Shown here in pieces: positions 53,426 to 60,655 of a stretch of 64,000 nt of DNA. Under the pieces are notes generated by a model. The model was given only the letters and a program-made list of their open reading frames with translations, ran no database searches and was not told where the DNA came from. Every line of letters begins with the position of its first letter. Positions within the stretch are counted from its first letter, which is position 1. A program made the position numbers and the translations under genes. Source of the stretch: CBDIHP01 sp965279195 (GTDB lineage Bacteria > Planctomycetota > Planctomycetia > Isosphaerales > Isosphaeraceae); NCBI GenBank assembly GCA_965279195.1, contig CBDIHP010000044.1:1-64000 (forward strand), in the 5' to 3' direction.

Positions 53426-53794
53426 ATGAGCGAACCCCTCTCCACACCGCCCCCGCCCGACGGCAGCGACCCCTACTTCGTCCCGGCGGGGATGGGTTCG
53501 CGCCATCAGATCTTCCCCGGCGTGGAGATCACGACCACGGCCGGGCAGAACATGATGCTCTCGGTGGTGACCTTCGAGCCGCACTCCGTCGTCGTCGACC
53601 ACGCCCACCCGCATGAGCAGATGGGCATCATGATCACCGGCCGCGCGGAGTTCACCGTCGGCGGCATCACCCGGACCCTCGGCCCCGGCGACATCTGGCG
53701 GATCCCCGGCGGCGTCGTCCACAAGGTCGTCGCCCTCGGCGGCCCCGCCGTGGCCCTCGACGTGTTCCACCCGATTCGGGAGGATTATCGCTGA
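53426..53794 (+). CDS. small cupin protein
   Basis: A 122-residue single cupin domain. Motif 1 VVVDHAHPHEQMGIMITGRAEFTVGG supplies the His-His-Glu metal ligands, motif 2 LGPGDIWRIPGGVVHKVVAL the last His. It starts 10 bases after the cytochrome gene stop (ATG 53426, GTAAGGTAGGA upstream), so both probably share a transcript. Typical role: quercetinase-like dioxygenase, isomerase or sensor; substrate not evident. Confidence 0.85.
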   Translation: MSEPLSTPPPPDGSDPYFVPAGMGSRHQIFPGVEITTTAGQNMMLSVVTFEPHSVVVDHAHPHEQMGIMITGRAEFTVGGITRTLGPGDIWRIPGGVVHKVVALGGPAVALDVFHPIREDYR

Positions 53795-53892
53795 CGACTT
53801 GCCCCAGGGAAGGCCCTACAATCCCTCCTGGCGCACCTCAACGCGTCGGCGTTGATCGACGCAGGCCGACTCGCTTCTCCGGGGGCTTCGCG

Positions 53893-54165
53893 ATGGATCT
53901 GCAATCGGTGTTGAACGAGGTCTCGCACTGGCCCGTCGCGGACCGGCTTCGATTGATCGAAGAAGTCTGGAGCGGCCTGGAAGGCGTCCGGGATGACGAG
54001 GAACCTTCGCCCGATCTCAAGGCGCTCTTGCTGGAACGCTGCCGCGAGATCGAAGAGTCTCCGGATGACGTCCTGACCTGGGAGCAAGTCAAGGCGGAGG
54101 CGTCGAGTGGCAATCTACGCGGTCGATCTCGTCCTAGCCAGGAAGCGAGACATGGAGACGGATAG
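53893..54165 (+). CDS. addiction-module antitoxin (PF09720-type)
   Basis: A 90-residue protein. LQSVLNEVSHWPVADRLRLIEEVWSGL and DDVLTWEQVKAE are the conserved parts of the 'putative addiction module component' antitoxins, which normally neutralise a RelE/ParE toxin encoded just downstream. Here the reading frame runs on about 20 residues past the usual end (after EQVKAE), into low-complexity RGRSRPSQEARHGDG, overlapping the next gene by 14 to 59 bases. No intact RelE/ParE gene follows. Confidence 0.75.
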   Translation: MDLQSVLNEVSHWPVADRLRLIEEVWSGLEGVRDDEEPSPDLKALLLERCREIEESPDDVLTWEQVKAEASSGNLRGRSRPSQEARHGDG

Positions 54166-54412
54166 GTTTGTTTTCCTGGTTCAGCATCTTCACGTACACG
54201 AGGATGGCCGCGAGTGCGTCAAGCTGATCGGAGTTTACGAGAGCCGAACCGATGCCGAGCGAGCGATCGGGCGTGTCTCAACGCAGCCAGGATTTCGGGA
54301 TTTTTCGAGAGTGATCGACCCGATCCTGGATGATGAGGAGAGCGGCTTCTACATCGACAAGTACAGGATCGGCAAGGATCATTGGACGGAGGGTTTCGTC
54401 ACGATCGTCTGA
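54152..54412 (+). CDS. DUF7336-like small protein downstream of an antitoxin gene
   Basis: An 86-residue protein from ATG 54152: DRFVFLVQHLHVHEDGRECVKLIGVYESRTDAERAIGRVSTQPGFRDF, ending ESGFYIDKYRIGKDHWTEGFVTI. This pattern is familiar as a small stand-alone domain in many bacteria, often near mobile or defence genes; function unknown. A GTG at 54107 extends it by 15 residues (AIYAVDLVLARKRD), a stretch that looks like the start of a RelE/ParE toxin rather than part of this domain. It overlaps the antitoxin gene. Confidence 0.6.
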   Translation: METDRFVFLVQHLHVHEDGRECVKLIGVYESRTDAERAIGRVSTQPGFRDFSRVIDPILDDEESGFYIDKYRIGKDHWTEGFVTIV

Positions 54413-54476
54413 ATTTGGAACATACATGTGTGTCATGATCGTTTCACGAGTCCTACTCCTGATGGCTGGATCTGAT

Positions 54477-54548
54477 AGGTCTGGAGACCCGCTCTGGTGG
54501 TACGGTTTCTCAGGGCAAGGGCGGGGTCGGGAGACCCTCGCCCAGCGC
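54477..54548. repeat. family B repeat, half copy
   Basis: Contains the AGGTCTGGAGACCCG palindrome and the right arm GGGCGGGGTCGGGAGACCC followed by TCGCCCAGCGC. It matches the right half of the 22223-22391 copy; the left half is missing. It lies in the 294-base spacer between the small protein gene and the ribokinase gene, which otherwise contains nothing recognisable. Confidence 0.75.
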
Positions 54549-54706
54549 CTGGCTCTGATCCGCTCGAATGGGATGCGGGGGCGATTCGTAACGAAGTGCG
54601 GATGGATCGCGGAGATTCAGGCATGTCTCCCCTTGCAACCCGGCGGCCGGCGTAGTTCGCTGTCTCGATCTCTTTCACACTGTGGGAATCGAGCGAGGTC
54701 GGACGC

Positions 54707-55636
54707 ATGGGCCGGGTCGTGGTCATCGGCGCGAGCATGACGGATATGAACCTGCGGCTGGCGCACCTGCCGGCGGCGGGGCAGACGCTGATCGGGTCGG
54801 ATTTCTTCATCGCGCCGGGAGGGAAAGGGGCCAATCAGGCCATCGCCGCGCGTCGGGCGGGGGCGGAGGTCGCGTTCCTCTCGGCCGTCGGCGACGACGA
54901 GTTCAGCCGCAAGGTCCTGGAGCATGACCGGGCCGAGGGGCTGGACGTCTCGCACATGAAGGTCGTCCCCGGCGCGACGTCGGGCGTGGCCATGATCTTC
55001 GTCGGCGACGACGGCGAGAACTTGATCGGCGTCGCCATGAACGCCAACTCGCACCTCAAGGCCGACGACATCGACCGCCTCCCCGCCGAGTTGTTCCGCA
55101 AGGGCGACGTGCTGCTCGCGAGCCTGGAAGTCCCCCTGGACGCCGTGGCCCGCGCCATCGACCGGGCGGCCGACGCGGGCATGACCGTCGTCCTGAATCC
55201 CGCGCCGGCGGCCCTGGCGATCATCGACCTGGGCGTGCTCCCGAAGGTCGACGTGATCACGCCGAACCGATCCGAAGCCGGCGTGCTGACCGGGCGGACG
55301 GTCGAGTCCCGCGACCAGGCGATCCACGCCGCGCGGTCGTTGATCGCGATGGGGGTGAAGACGGTCGTCCTGACCCTGGGCGGGGAAGGTGCCCTGATCG
55401 TCGAGGAAGCCGGCGAGACGCCCATTTCCCCGTTCAAGGTGCCCGTGGTGGATACGGTCGGGGCCGGTGATGCCTTCAACGGGGCCCTGGCCGTGGCGCT
55501 GGGGGAAGGGCGATCCCTCGCCGAGGCCGCCCGATGGGCCGCCGCCGCCGCCGCGATCGCCGTCACCAAGCCCGGGGCACAGGGGGCGTTGCCGACCCGG
55601 GCGGAGATCGATGCGCTTGTGAGTCCGAATGGTTGA
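54707..55636 (+). CDS. rbsK: ribokinase, PfkB family
   Basis: Phosphorylates ribose or a related sugar at the 5-hydroxyl using ATP. The 309-residue protein has VVVIGASMTDMNLRLAHLPAAGQT, the PfkB signature 1 region FIAPGGKGANQAIAARRAGA, LNPAPAA, ITPNRSEA, and signature 2 VVDTVGAGDAFNGALA with the catalytic Asp. Length and motifs fit ribokinase. Start ATG 54707. No ribose transporter or rbsD nearby. A large stem follows the stop and separates it from the convergent ABC transporter genes. Confidence 0.92.
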   Translation: MGRVVVIGASMTDMNLRLAHLPAAGQTLIGSDFFIAPGGKGANQAIAARRAGAEVAFLSAVGDDEFSRKVLEHDRAEGLDVSHMKVVPGATSGVAMIFVGDDGENLIGVAMNANSHLKADDIDRLPAELFRKGDVLLASLEVPLDAVARAIDRAADAGMTVVLNPAPAALAIIDLGVLPKVDVITPNRSEAGVLTGRTVESRDQAIHAARSLIAMGVKTVVLTLGGEGALIVEEAGETPISPFKVPVVDTVGAGDAFNGALAVALGEGRSLAEAARWAAAAAAIAVTKPGAQGALPTRAEIDALVSPNG

Positions 55637-55643
55637 CCTTCGA

Positions 55644-55720
55644 AGTGCGGGAGCGCAGTGGCTGCTTTTCCCCGTCGTCACAACGGGCAGGAAGAAACGC
55701 GGCGGTTCCGCTCCCGCACT
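55644..55720. terminator. inverted repeat between ribokinase and ABC permease genes
   Basis: AGTGCGGGAGCG (55644-55655) pairs exactly with CGCTCCCGCACT (55709-55720); inside, CCCGT and ACGGG form a shorter stem. Between convergent genes, so likely a bidirectional transcript end. Same sequence style as the palindromes at 45763-45895. Confidence 0.6.
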
Positions 55721-55726
55721 CCAGAG

Positions 55727-56674
55727 TTACGCGTTGGCGGGGAGGTCGCGGCGGGTGAAGATGACGAAGGCGATGGCGACGCCCGCCGCGAAGACGGCGC
55801 CGAGGATCCCGGCGTTGAAGCCGAAGTCGTCGCCCTTCACGGCGCAGGTCACGGGGGTATAGGCCCGGAGGACCGAGAGCTTTTCAAGGTCCCGGTAGGT
55901 CTCGTCGAGCGAGTAGAGGTAGGCGATCATGCCGCCGACGACGATCGCCGCCCCGATGAACGCGGGCCGCCATCGGTTCACGTCCCAGGCGGAGAAGGGG
56001 ACCGTCAGCCCGTAGATCGAGGCCGAGAGTCCGATCAGGAGCGTCGCCGGGACGCCGAACTTGAGCGGCGAGGGGGGCGACTCGACCTTGAATATCAAGT
56101 TTCCCGCGACGTAGCCCCCCACGAAGAGACACACCAGGAGCCCCAGGATGATCAGGAAGCTCAGCACGTGGGCCAGAAGGAAGGTCGACCGCGAGACGGG
56201 CCGGGAGAGCGTGATATCCAGCGTGCCGCGCTCGATCTCGCTGGAAACCGCCGACGACCCGCGTGCGATCCCCAGGCCGATGAAGGTCAGCAGGACCAGC
56301 GGGTGATTGAACCACGTGACCTCGAGCGCGATCGGCGAGAAGTCCATCGCGGAGCCGCCCAGGCCGCGGAACAGGCCGAGGATCCCTCGCGGCCGGCGGG
56401 GGCGGCCGTCCTTGGTCTCGGCGTCCCCCTTGGTGTCGGCCGGCGCGTCCTTCGAGGGGGCCGGGGCGTCGGCCTGGGCAGGGTTCGGGTTGTTCGGGCG
56501 CTGGGCGAACGCCTGCATGACGGCGCCCATGTCCATCTTCGACATCTCCTGCTGCACCTGGACCACCAGGGTCACGGCGAACATCGAGAAGGCGAACAGG
56601 ACCGCGCCGAGCAGAAGGATCAGCCAGAGGGCCTCGAAGACCTGGCGGCGGATGAGGGCGAGCAACGCGATCAT
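55727..56674 (-). CDS. ABC-2 type transporter permease
   Basis: A 315-residue membrane protein with about six hydrophobic segments, beginning LLALIRRQVFEALWLILLLGAVLFAFSMFAVTLV and including LVLLTFIGLGIARGSSAVSSEIERGTLDITLSRPVSRSTFLLAHVLSFLIILGLLV, the E-x-x-x-G-T-L-x-x-x-L-S-x-P-x-x-R signature of ABC-2 exporters. A Pro/Ala/Asp-rich, low-complexity periplasmic or cytoplasmic loop (PNNPNPAQADAPAPSKDAPADTKG) is unusual. Its start overlaps the ATPase gene stop by four bases, so the two form one exporter operon. Substrate unknown. Confidence 0.88.
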   Translation of the reverse strand: MIALLALIRRQVFEALWLILLLGAVLFAFSMFAVTLVVQVQQEMSKMDMGAVMQAFAQRPNNPNPAQADAPAPSKDAPADTKGDAETKDGRPRRPRGILGLFRGLGGSAMDFSPIALEVTWFNHPLVLLTFIGLGIARGSSAVSSEIERGTLDITLSRPVSRSTFLLAHVLSFLIILGLLVCLFVGGYVAGNLIFKVESPPSPLKFGVPATLLIGLSASIYGLTVPFSAWDVNRWRPAFIGAAIVVGGMIAYLYSLDETYRDLEKLSVLRAYTPVTCAVKGDDFGFNAGILGAVFAAGVAIAFVIFTRRDLPANA

Positions 56675-57579
56675 GAGAGGGCCGGCTCCAGGTCGTCCGG
56701 GGCGTTCGGGCCGTGGTATCGGTCGTACAGCGTCGTCAGGTCCTCGGTGCCGATCGCGATGTCGAGCACGTCCTGCGTCGGCAGCCAGGCCAGGAGGGCC
56801 CCGAGTTGCCCGCGATGTTCAAGCAGGAAGACGTCGGGCGCCTCCTGCTCGCGGACGGACAGTTCCAGCTCGTCGGGGTAGTAGGTCGGGGCGTTCGGGC
56901 CGTAGCGGATCTTGATGAGCCGGTTGTTGCGGCGACGCTCGTGCATGTCTTCCAGGTGCATCAGCCTGCCCTTCCGCATGATCGCCACGCGGTCGGCCAC
57001 GCGTTCGACCTCGGAGAGGACGTGCCCCGAGAAGATCACCGTCTGACCCTGTCGCTTGGCCTCCATCACGAGCCCGAGGACGTCGTTGCGGGCCGAGGGG
57101 TCGAGGGCCGAGGTCGGCTCGTCGAGGATCAGGATTTCGACCGGGTCGGCGAACGCCTGCGAGAGCGCCAGCTTCTGCTTCATGCCCGTCGAGAAGGTCC
57201 GGATCTTCCGCCTGAGGTCCAGCTTCATGATCCGGTCGGCGATGGCGACCGCGCGGTCGAGCCCGTCGCCGCCGCGCAGCGAGGACAGGTACTTGAGGAA
57301 CCCGTAGGCGGTCATCGAGCCGAAGAGTCGCAGCTCGCCCGGCAGGTAGGAGACCAGCCGTCGGACCTCGACACTCTGCCTCCAGGAGTCGAACCCGCCG
57401 ACCTTCGACGTGCCCAGGGTCGGCTTGAGCATGCCCAGGAGGAGCCGGATGGTCGTGGTCTTGCCCGAGCCGTTGGGCCCGAGGAGCCCGAAGACTTCGC
57501 CCTTGCGGACCTCCAGGTCGAGGTCCGAGAGGGCCGCGGTCGTCTTGTAGATCTTGGTGAGTCCGGCGGTGGTGATCAT
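56671..57579 (-). CDS. ABC transporter ATP-binding protein
   Basis: A 302-residue ATPase from ATG 57579 (MITTAGLTKIYKTT). Walker A GPNGSGKTTT, Q-loop region SYLPGELRLFG, signature RTFSTGMKQKLALSQA (LSGGQ-equivalent FSTGM), Walker B ILILDEPTSALDP and switch His in FSGHVLSEVE. The C-terminal about 90 residues (RLIKIRYGPNAPTYYPDELEL) are a usual exporter regulatory tail. The stop overlaps the permease start by four bases. Drives export by the ABC-2 permease downstream. Confidence 0.95.
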   Translation of the reverse strand: MITTAGLTKIYKTTAALSDLDLEVRKGEVFGLLGPNGSGKTTTIRLLLGMLKPTLGTSKVGGFDSWRQSVEVRRLVSYLPGELRLFGSMTAYGFLKYLSSLRGGDGLDRAVAIADRIMKLDLRRKIRTFSTGMKQKLALSQAFADPVEILILDEPTSALDPSARNDVLGLVMEAKRQGQTVIFSGHVLSEVERVADRVAIMRKGRLMHLEDMHERRRNNRLIKIRYGPNAPTYYPDELELSVREQEAPDVFLLEHRGQLGALLAWLPTQDVLDIAIGTEDLTTLYDRYHGPNAPDDLEPALS

Positions 57580-58258
57580 CGTCGGTCCCGAGCGTTCCGT
57601 GACGTTGGGGCACCCGAGGCTGTCGGCATTGACCGGCCCCCGGGGCTGCGTCCGACTAGTTGAACGGAACGGGTGCGACCGCGTCAATTCCCAAAGCCGG
57701 CCGGGCCGATTCGGTCGGGCCCGGTTGCCGAAGGTCGGTCGCCGCCTCACGTATCGATTGAGCTGAAAAAAGCCGGAATGCATTGTCGTGACCGCCACGG
57801 GCTCGCGAATCCCCGGGGATTCCGGGCGGTTTTCTCGCGGGTCTCCGGCTCTCGAATTGCACGAATAGCTTTTTAAAGCCGATAAGAAAATCGTGGATTT
57901 TCGGGCGGATGGGGGGAGAAGAGGGTTGCGATCGCGCGGGTCGCGCGGGTTATAATCGCCGCGGGTCCAATGGAAGTGGCTGCCCAACGTTTCTTCCCAT
58001 CCCGTAATTCACGTCGGGAACCGCTCGAACCTCGGGGATCCGGGGGACGGGCACGCGGCCGGGTCGTGTTCGTGGTCGCGCCGGGTCTTGCCCGGCGGGC
58101 CGGGGTGCCGAGAGGCATCCCGGCTGGCGGTCTGCCCGATTGCGGCGGCGATCCGGGCCAGGACCGGCCACGACGGCCGCGACCCATCGCTTTGCCTCGC
58201 GCAAGGGGGACGGGCTCGCCGCCGATCGCGGCCACTTGGATCCGTGAGCGAGCCATTC
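57580..58258. other. long gene-free leader region
   Basis: 679 bases upstream of both the ABC operon (minus) and the small gene at 58259 (plus). The stretch 57755-57900 is AT-richer (AAAAAAGCC, TTTTTAAAG). A sigma-70-like promoter sits at 57926-57956; from there to 58258 is about 300 bases of GC-rich, structurable sequence with no coding signal that I can support. It may be a long 5' leader or a separate non-coding RNA. Confidence 0.45.
57926..57956 (+). promoter_or_regulatory. sigma-70-like promoter
   Basis: TTGCGA at 57926-57931 and a perfect TATAAT at 57951-57956, spacing 19 bases; the spacer contains two direct GTCGCGCGG-type repeats. It points toward the plus-strand small gene, about 300 bases downstream. 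Confidence 0.55.
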
Positions 58259-58507
58259 ATGAAGCAACCGAAACCCGCAGCCTCCGGCGGCGCGAAGCGG
58301 CGTCCCGGCCTGAGGCTCTATCGCCCCGAGGATCTGACCCCGAGTTCCGGCGCCGAGCCCAACGGCGGGGTGGCACGCTGGCTGATCAACGGCTACCCGG
58401 CGACGCTCCAGATCTGGACCGACGCCGAATGGGCCAGCCTGAGCGACCCCCCGCCCGATGCCCAGCGGCTCGACAACGGCGTCTGGTGCTCGCTCCGCAT
58501 CGAGTAG
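58259..58507 (+). CDS. small conserved-looking hypothetical protein
   Basis: An 82-residue soluble protein from ATG 58259 (MKQPKPAAS). It is Pro/Ala-rich at the start and then compact: RLYRPEDLTPSSGAEPNGGVARWLINGYPATLQIWTDAEWASL, ending NGVWCSLRIE. No membrane segment or known motif. It is followed by a strong bidirectional hairpin. GTG 58244 is an alternative start. Function unknown. Confidence 0.6.
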   Translation: MKQPKPAASGGAKRRPGLRLYRPEDLTPSSGAEPNGGVARWLINGYPATLQIWTDAEWASLSDPPPDAQRLDNGVWCSLRIE

Positions 58508-58524
58508 GGAGCGGGGACGAGAAA

Positions 58525-58556
58525 GGGCGAGGGGGACCGTCCCCTCGCCCGTCGAT
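58525..58556. terminator. bidirectional hairpin terminator
   Basis: GGGCGAGGGG (58525-58534) pairs with CCCCTCGCCC (58541-58550), followed by GTCGATTTT on the plus strand. Located between the convergent small gene (stop 58507) and the repeat-protein gene (stop 58574). Confidence 0.75.
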
Positions 58557-58573
58557 TTTCAGGCGATCCCGGA

Positions 58574-59047
58574 TCAGCGGCGACGGCGGGCGACCGAACG
58601 CCCTCGGATGGCGTTGGTCTCGATCAGGCCCATCACGTTGCCGACGTTGTTGCGGGTCTGGGGGGCGAGCATGCCCGGGGGCACCATGAGCTGGGGCCCG
58701 CCGAAGCCACCATTGTTGCTCAGGAACTGGCCGACGGGGCTGAACCCACCGCCGAATCCGCCACCGAACTGGTTGAACCCGCCGCCGAACTGATTGAACC
58801 CGCCGCCGAACTGATTGAATCCGCCACCGAACTGGTTGAATCCGCCACCGAACTGGTTGAATCCGCCGCCGAACTGGTTGAGCCCGCCGCCGAACTGGTT
58901 GAACCCCCCGCCGAACCCGCCGCCGAAGTTGTTCAGGCCGCCGCCGAATCCGCCGCCGACGAACTGGGCGTGGGCGTTTCGTGGGGCTACGGTCGCCAGG
59001 GCGAGCAGTCCGCCGACGATCAGGCCGAGGTAGCGAGGACGAGTCAC
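58574..59047 (-). CDS. secreted Gly/Phe/Asn/Gln heptad-repeat protein
   Basis: A 157-residue protein. GTG 59047 is the start, with GGAG 8 bases upstream; the signal peptide is YLGLIVGGLLALATVAPRNAHA. The mature protein is mostly repeats: GGGFGGG-type segments and seven copies of the heptad (F/L)NQFGGG. It ends in a basic tail (GRSVARRRR). Low-complexity Gly/Asn/Gln/Phe sequence of this kind resembles amyloid-forming or adhesive surface proteins, though this is inference from composition. The tRNA-Arg gene lies upstream on the opposite strand. Confidence 0.75.
   Translation of the reverse strand: MTRPRYLGLIVGGLLALATVAPRNAHAQFVGGGFGGGLNNFGGGFGGGFNQFGGGLNQFGGGFNQFGGGFNQFGGGFNQFGGGFNQFGGGFNQFGGGFGGGFSPVGQFLSNNGGFGGPQLMVPPGMLAPQTRNNVGNVMGLIETNAIRGRSVARRRR
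58760..58906. repeat. 21-base tandem repeat coding the heptads
   Basis: Seven near-identical 21-base units (core AACTGGTTGAA, period 21) encode the (F/L)NQFGGG heptads of the minus-strand repeat protein. Units differ mostly at silent positions (GGTTG/GATTG, CCGCC/CCACC), which suggests conservation at protein level plus recent duplication. Confidence 0.85.
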
Positions 59048-59273
59048 GGGGGGCTCCTGCCGAAATTTTCGTGGCCGGGTAGGGTCCACGGGGCGCCACG
59101 ACGGCACTCCGTTCATCACGCATACGTCGATCTAGACGATTATGACCCGGCCCTTCTTCGATTTCCAAGCAAGATTCCTGAAATCCCGGTTCGCCTCGCT
59201 CGGTCCAGCACGCTATGCCGAAATCGACGACGTCCTTGACATTTCCCCCGTCCGTGGGTGGAATAGAAGACAT

Positions 59274-59347
59274 GTGCCCGTAGCTCAATTGGATAGAGCG
59301 TTAGCCTCCGGAGCTAAAGGTTGCAGGTTCAAGTCCTGCCGGGCATA
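59274..59347 (+). tRNA. tRNA-Arg(CCG)
   Basis: A full cloverleaf. Acceptor GTGCCCG/CGGGCAT (G1-U72 wobble) with discriminator A at 59347. D arm GCTC/GAGC with AATTGGATA loop. Anticodon arm TTAGC-CTCCGGA-GCTAA, so the anticodon is CCG and the tRNA decodes CGG, a common Arg codon in this GC-rich window. T arm GCAGG-TTCAAGT-CCTGC. The 3' CCA is not encoded. An intrinsic terminator follows 5 bases later. Confidence 0.95.
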
Positions 59348-59351
59348 TTCA

Positions 59352-59380
59352 ACGCCACCCCGCCGGGTGGCGTTTTTTTT
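59352..59380 (+). terminator. intrinsic terminator of tRNA-Arg
   Basis: ACGCCACCC (59352-59360) and GGGTGGCGT (59365-59373), 4-base loop CGCC, followed by an 8-base T-run (59373-59380). A classical Rho-independent terminator. Confidence 0.93.
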
Positions 59381-59418
59381 GCGCGGTGGGTCCTGGCAAC
59401 CTGAGACGGAGCAACCCG

Positions 59419-60471
59419 ATGCGCCTCATCCTGGCCTACCTCGCCCTCGCGACGACCGCGTCCGCCCTCGCCGCCGACGGCCCGAGCCCCTATCGGGTCG
59501 TGACGCCCAGGGATGAGGGCATCATTGCGACCGGCCTCAATGCGAAGGGCGACCTCATCGGCTTCGAGTGGGCCGAGGAGAAGGAACACAAGGGGGTCAT
59601 CGAGCAGGTCCCGTTCTTCGCCAGGGGTGGCAAGGACCCGGTCCGGATTCCCTTGCTCAAGGGATACACCGCCACGTTCCCGTTCGGGGTCAGCGACGAC
59701 GGGGTGGTGGTCGGCCGTTCGAGCAAGCCGGGGCGGCCCCAGGAGCGGATCCCGCTCCGGAACCAGGCGTTCATCTGGGACAAGACGAATGGGATCCGGG
59801 GCCTGGGCACAGTCGAGGGCGACTGGGCCTCGATCGCGACGGCCATCAACGCCAAGGGGACCGTCATCGCCGGCTACTCCGTCGGCGACAACCGGGTGAA
59901 CGTCTGCGTCTGGGAGCGGAACGGCCCCGGCGATTCGTGGAAGGCCACGGCCCTGCCGGCCAAGGGGCAGGTGACCTCGCAGTCCGTCGCGCTCAGCACC
60001 AGCGGGAACCGCCTGGCCAGCCTCGACGGCCCCAACCCCTGTCTTTGGACCCGGTCGCCCGACGGCTGGATCCGCAAGGAGATCGGCGAAGGGGGGGCGT
60101 TCGCCCCGCGTGGGGTGAATGACTCGGGCATGGTGGTCGGCGTCAAGATGCCCAACGATGGCTCCCAGGCGGCGGTGGTCTGGACACCGGCCAGGGGGCT
60201 CGTCCCGATCGAGTTGCCCAGGGGGTTCGTGCGGAGCGAGGCCACGGCGGTGAACAACAAGGGAGAGGTCGTGGGCTGGGCGGACGGCCCCGGCGGCTCC
60301 GACCTGGGCCCCCGCGCGTTCGTGTGGGCCGACGGCAAGTTCCGGTTCCTGGACGAGTTCCGCTCGATCATGAGTTCCGCGACCGCGATCAACGACGCGG
60401 GCCAGATCTCGGGGATCATCGAGAAGGATGAGGAACCAGCGCCCAAGGACCAGGAAAAGAAGAAGGACTGA
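59419..60471 (+). CDS. secreted HAF-type repeat protein
   Basis: A 350-residue exported protein from ATG 59419 (ACGGAGCAA upstream). The signal peptide LILAYLALATTASALA leads to a repeat domain: 45-55-residue units with ATGLNAKGDLIGF, PFGVSDDGVVVGRS, ATAINAKGTVIAGY, PRGVNDSGMVVGVK, ATAVNNKGEVVGWA, ATAINDAGQISGII, the A-x-(G/A)-(I/V)-N-x-x-G-x-(V/I)-x-G pattern of the extracellular 'HAF' repeat family, probably a beta-propeller. Ends in a Lys/Glu-rich tail. Exact role unknown. Transcription probably starts past the tRNA terminator. Confidence 0.8.
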   Translation: MRLILAYLALATTASALAADGPSPYRVVTPRDEGIIATGLNAKGDLIGFEWAEEKEHKGVIEQVPFFARGGKDPVRIPLLKGYTATFPFGVSDDGVVVGRSSKPGRPQERIPLRNQAFIWDKTNGIRGLGTVEGDWASIATAINAKGTVIAGYSVGDNRVNVCVWERNGPGDSWKATALPAKGQVTSQSVALSTSGNRLASLDGPNPCLWTRSPDGWIRKEIGEGGAFAPRGVNDSGMVVGVKMPNDGSQAAVVWTPARGLVPIELPRGFVRSEATAVNNKGEVVGWADGPGGSDLGPRAFVWADGKFRFLDEFRSIMSSATAINDAGQISGIIEKDEEPAPKDQEKKKD

Positions 60472-60655
60472 GCGATCGCCTTCCCGTCAAAGGGAACTCA
60501 GTCGCCCGAATCGGGAAAACCGACCCAATCGGTCAAGTCGGGCGCCTTCGGATCCGATCCGATCTTGTGGAGAATCAGCGCGCGCCGATGATTTTCGGGA
60601 CCGATCCCCGCAATCATCCCGGCTGAGGATCGTCACACGGCAAGGATGCTCGACC

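Noticed and set aside
51632..53770. Minus-strand 712-codon open frame
   Set aside because: Antisense to the cytochrome and cupin genes; the translation is Gly/Arg/Leu-rich and without domains.
57957..58258. RNase P RNA, tmRNA, SRP RNA or 6S RNA in the long leader
   Set aside because: None of the conserved core sequences I know for these RNAs is visible, so I left it as an unassigned leader.
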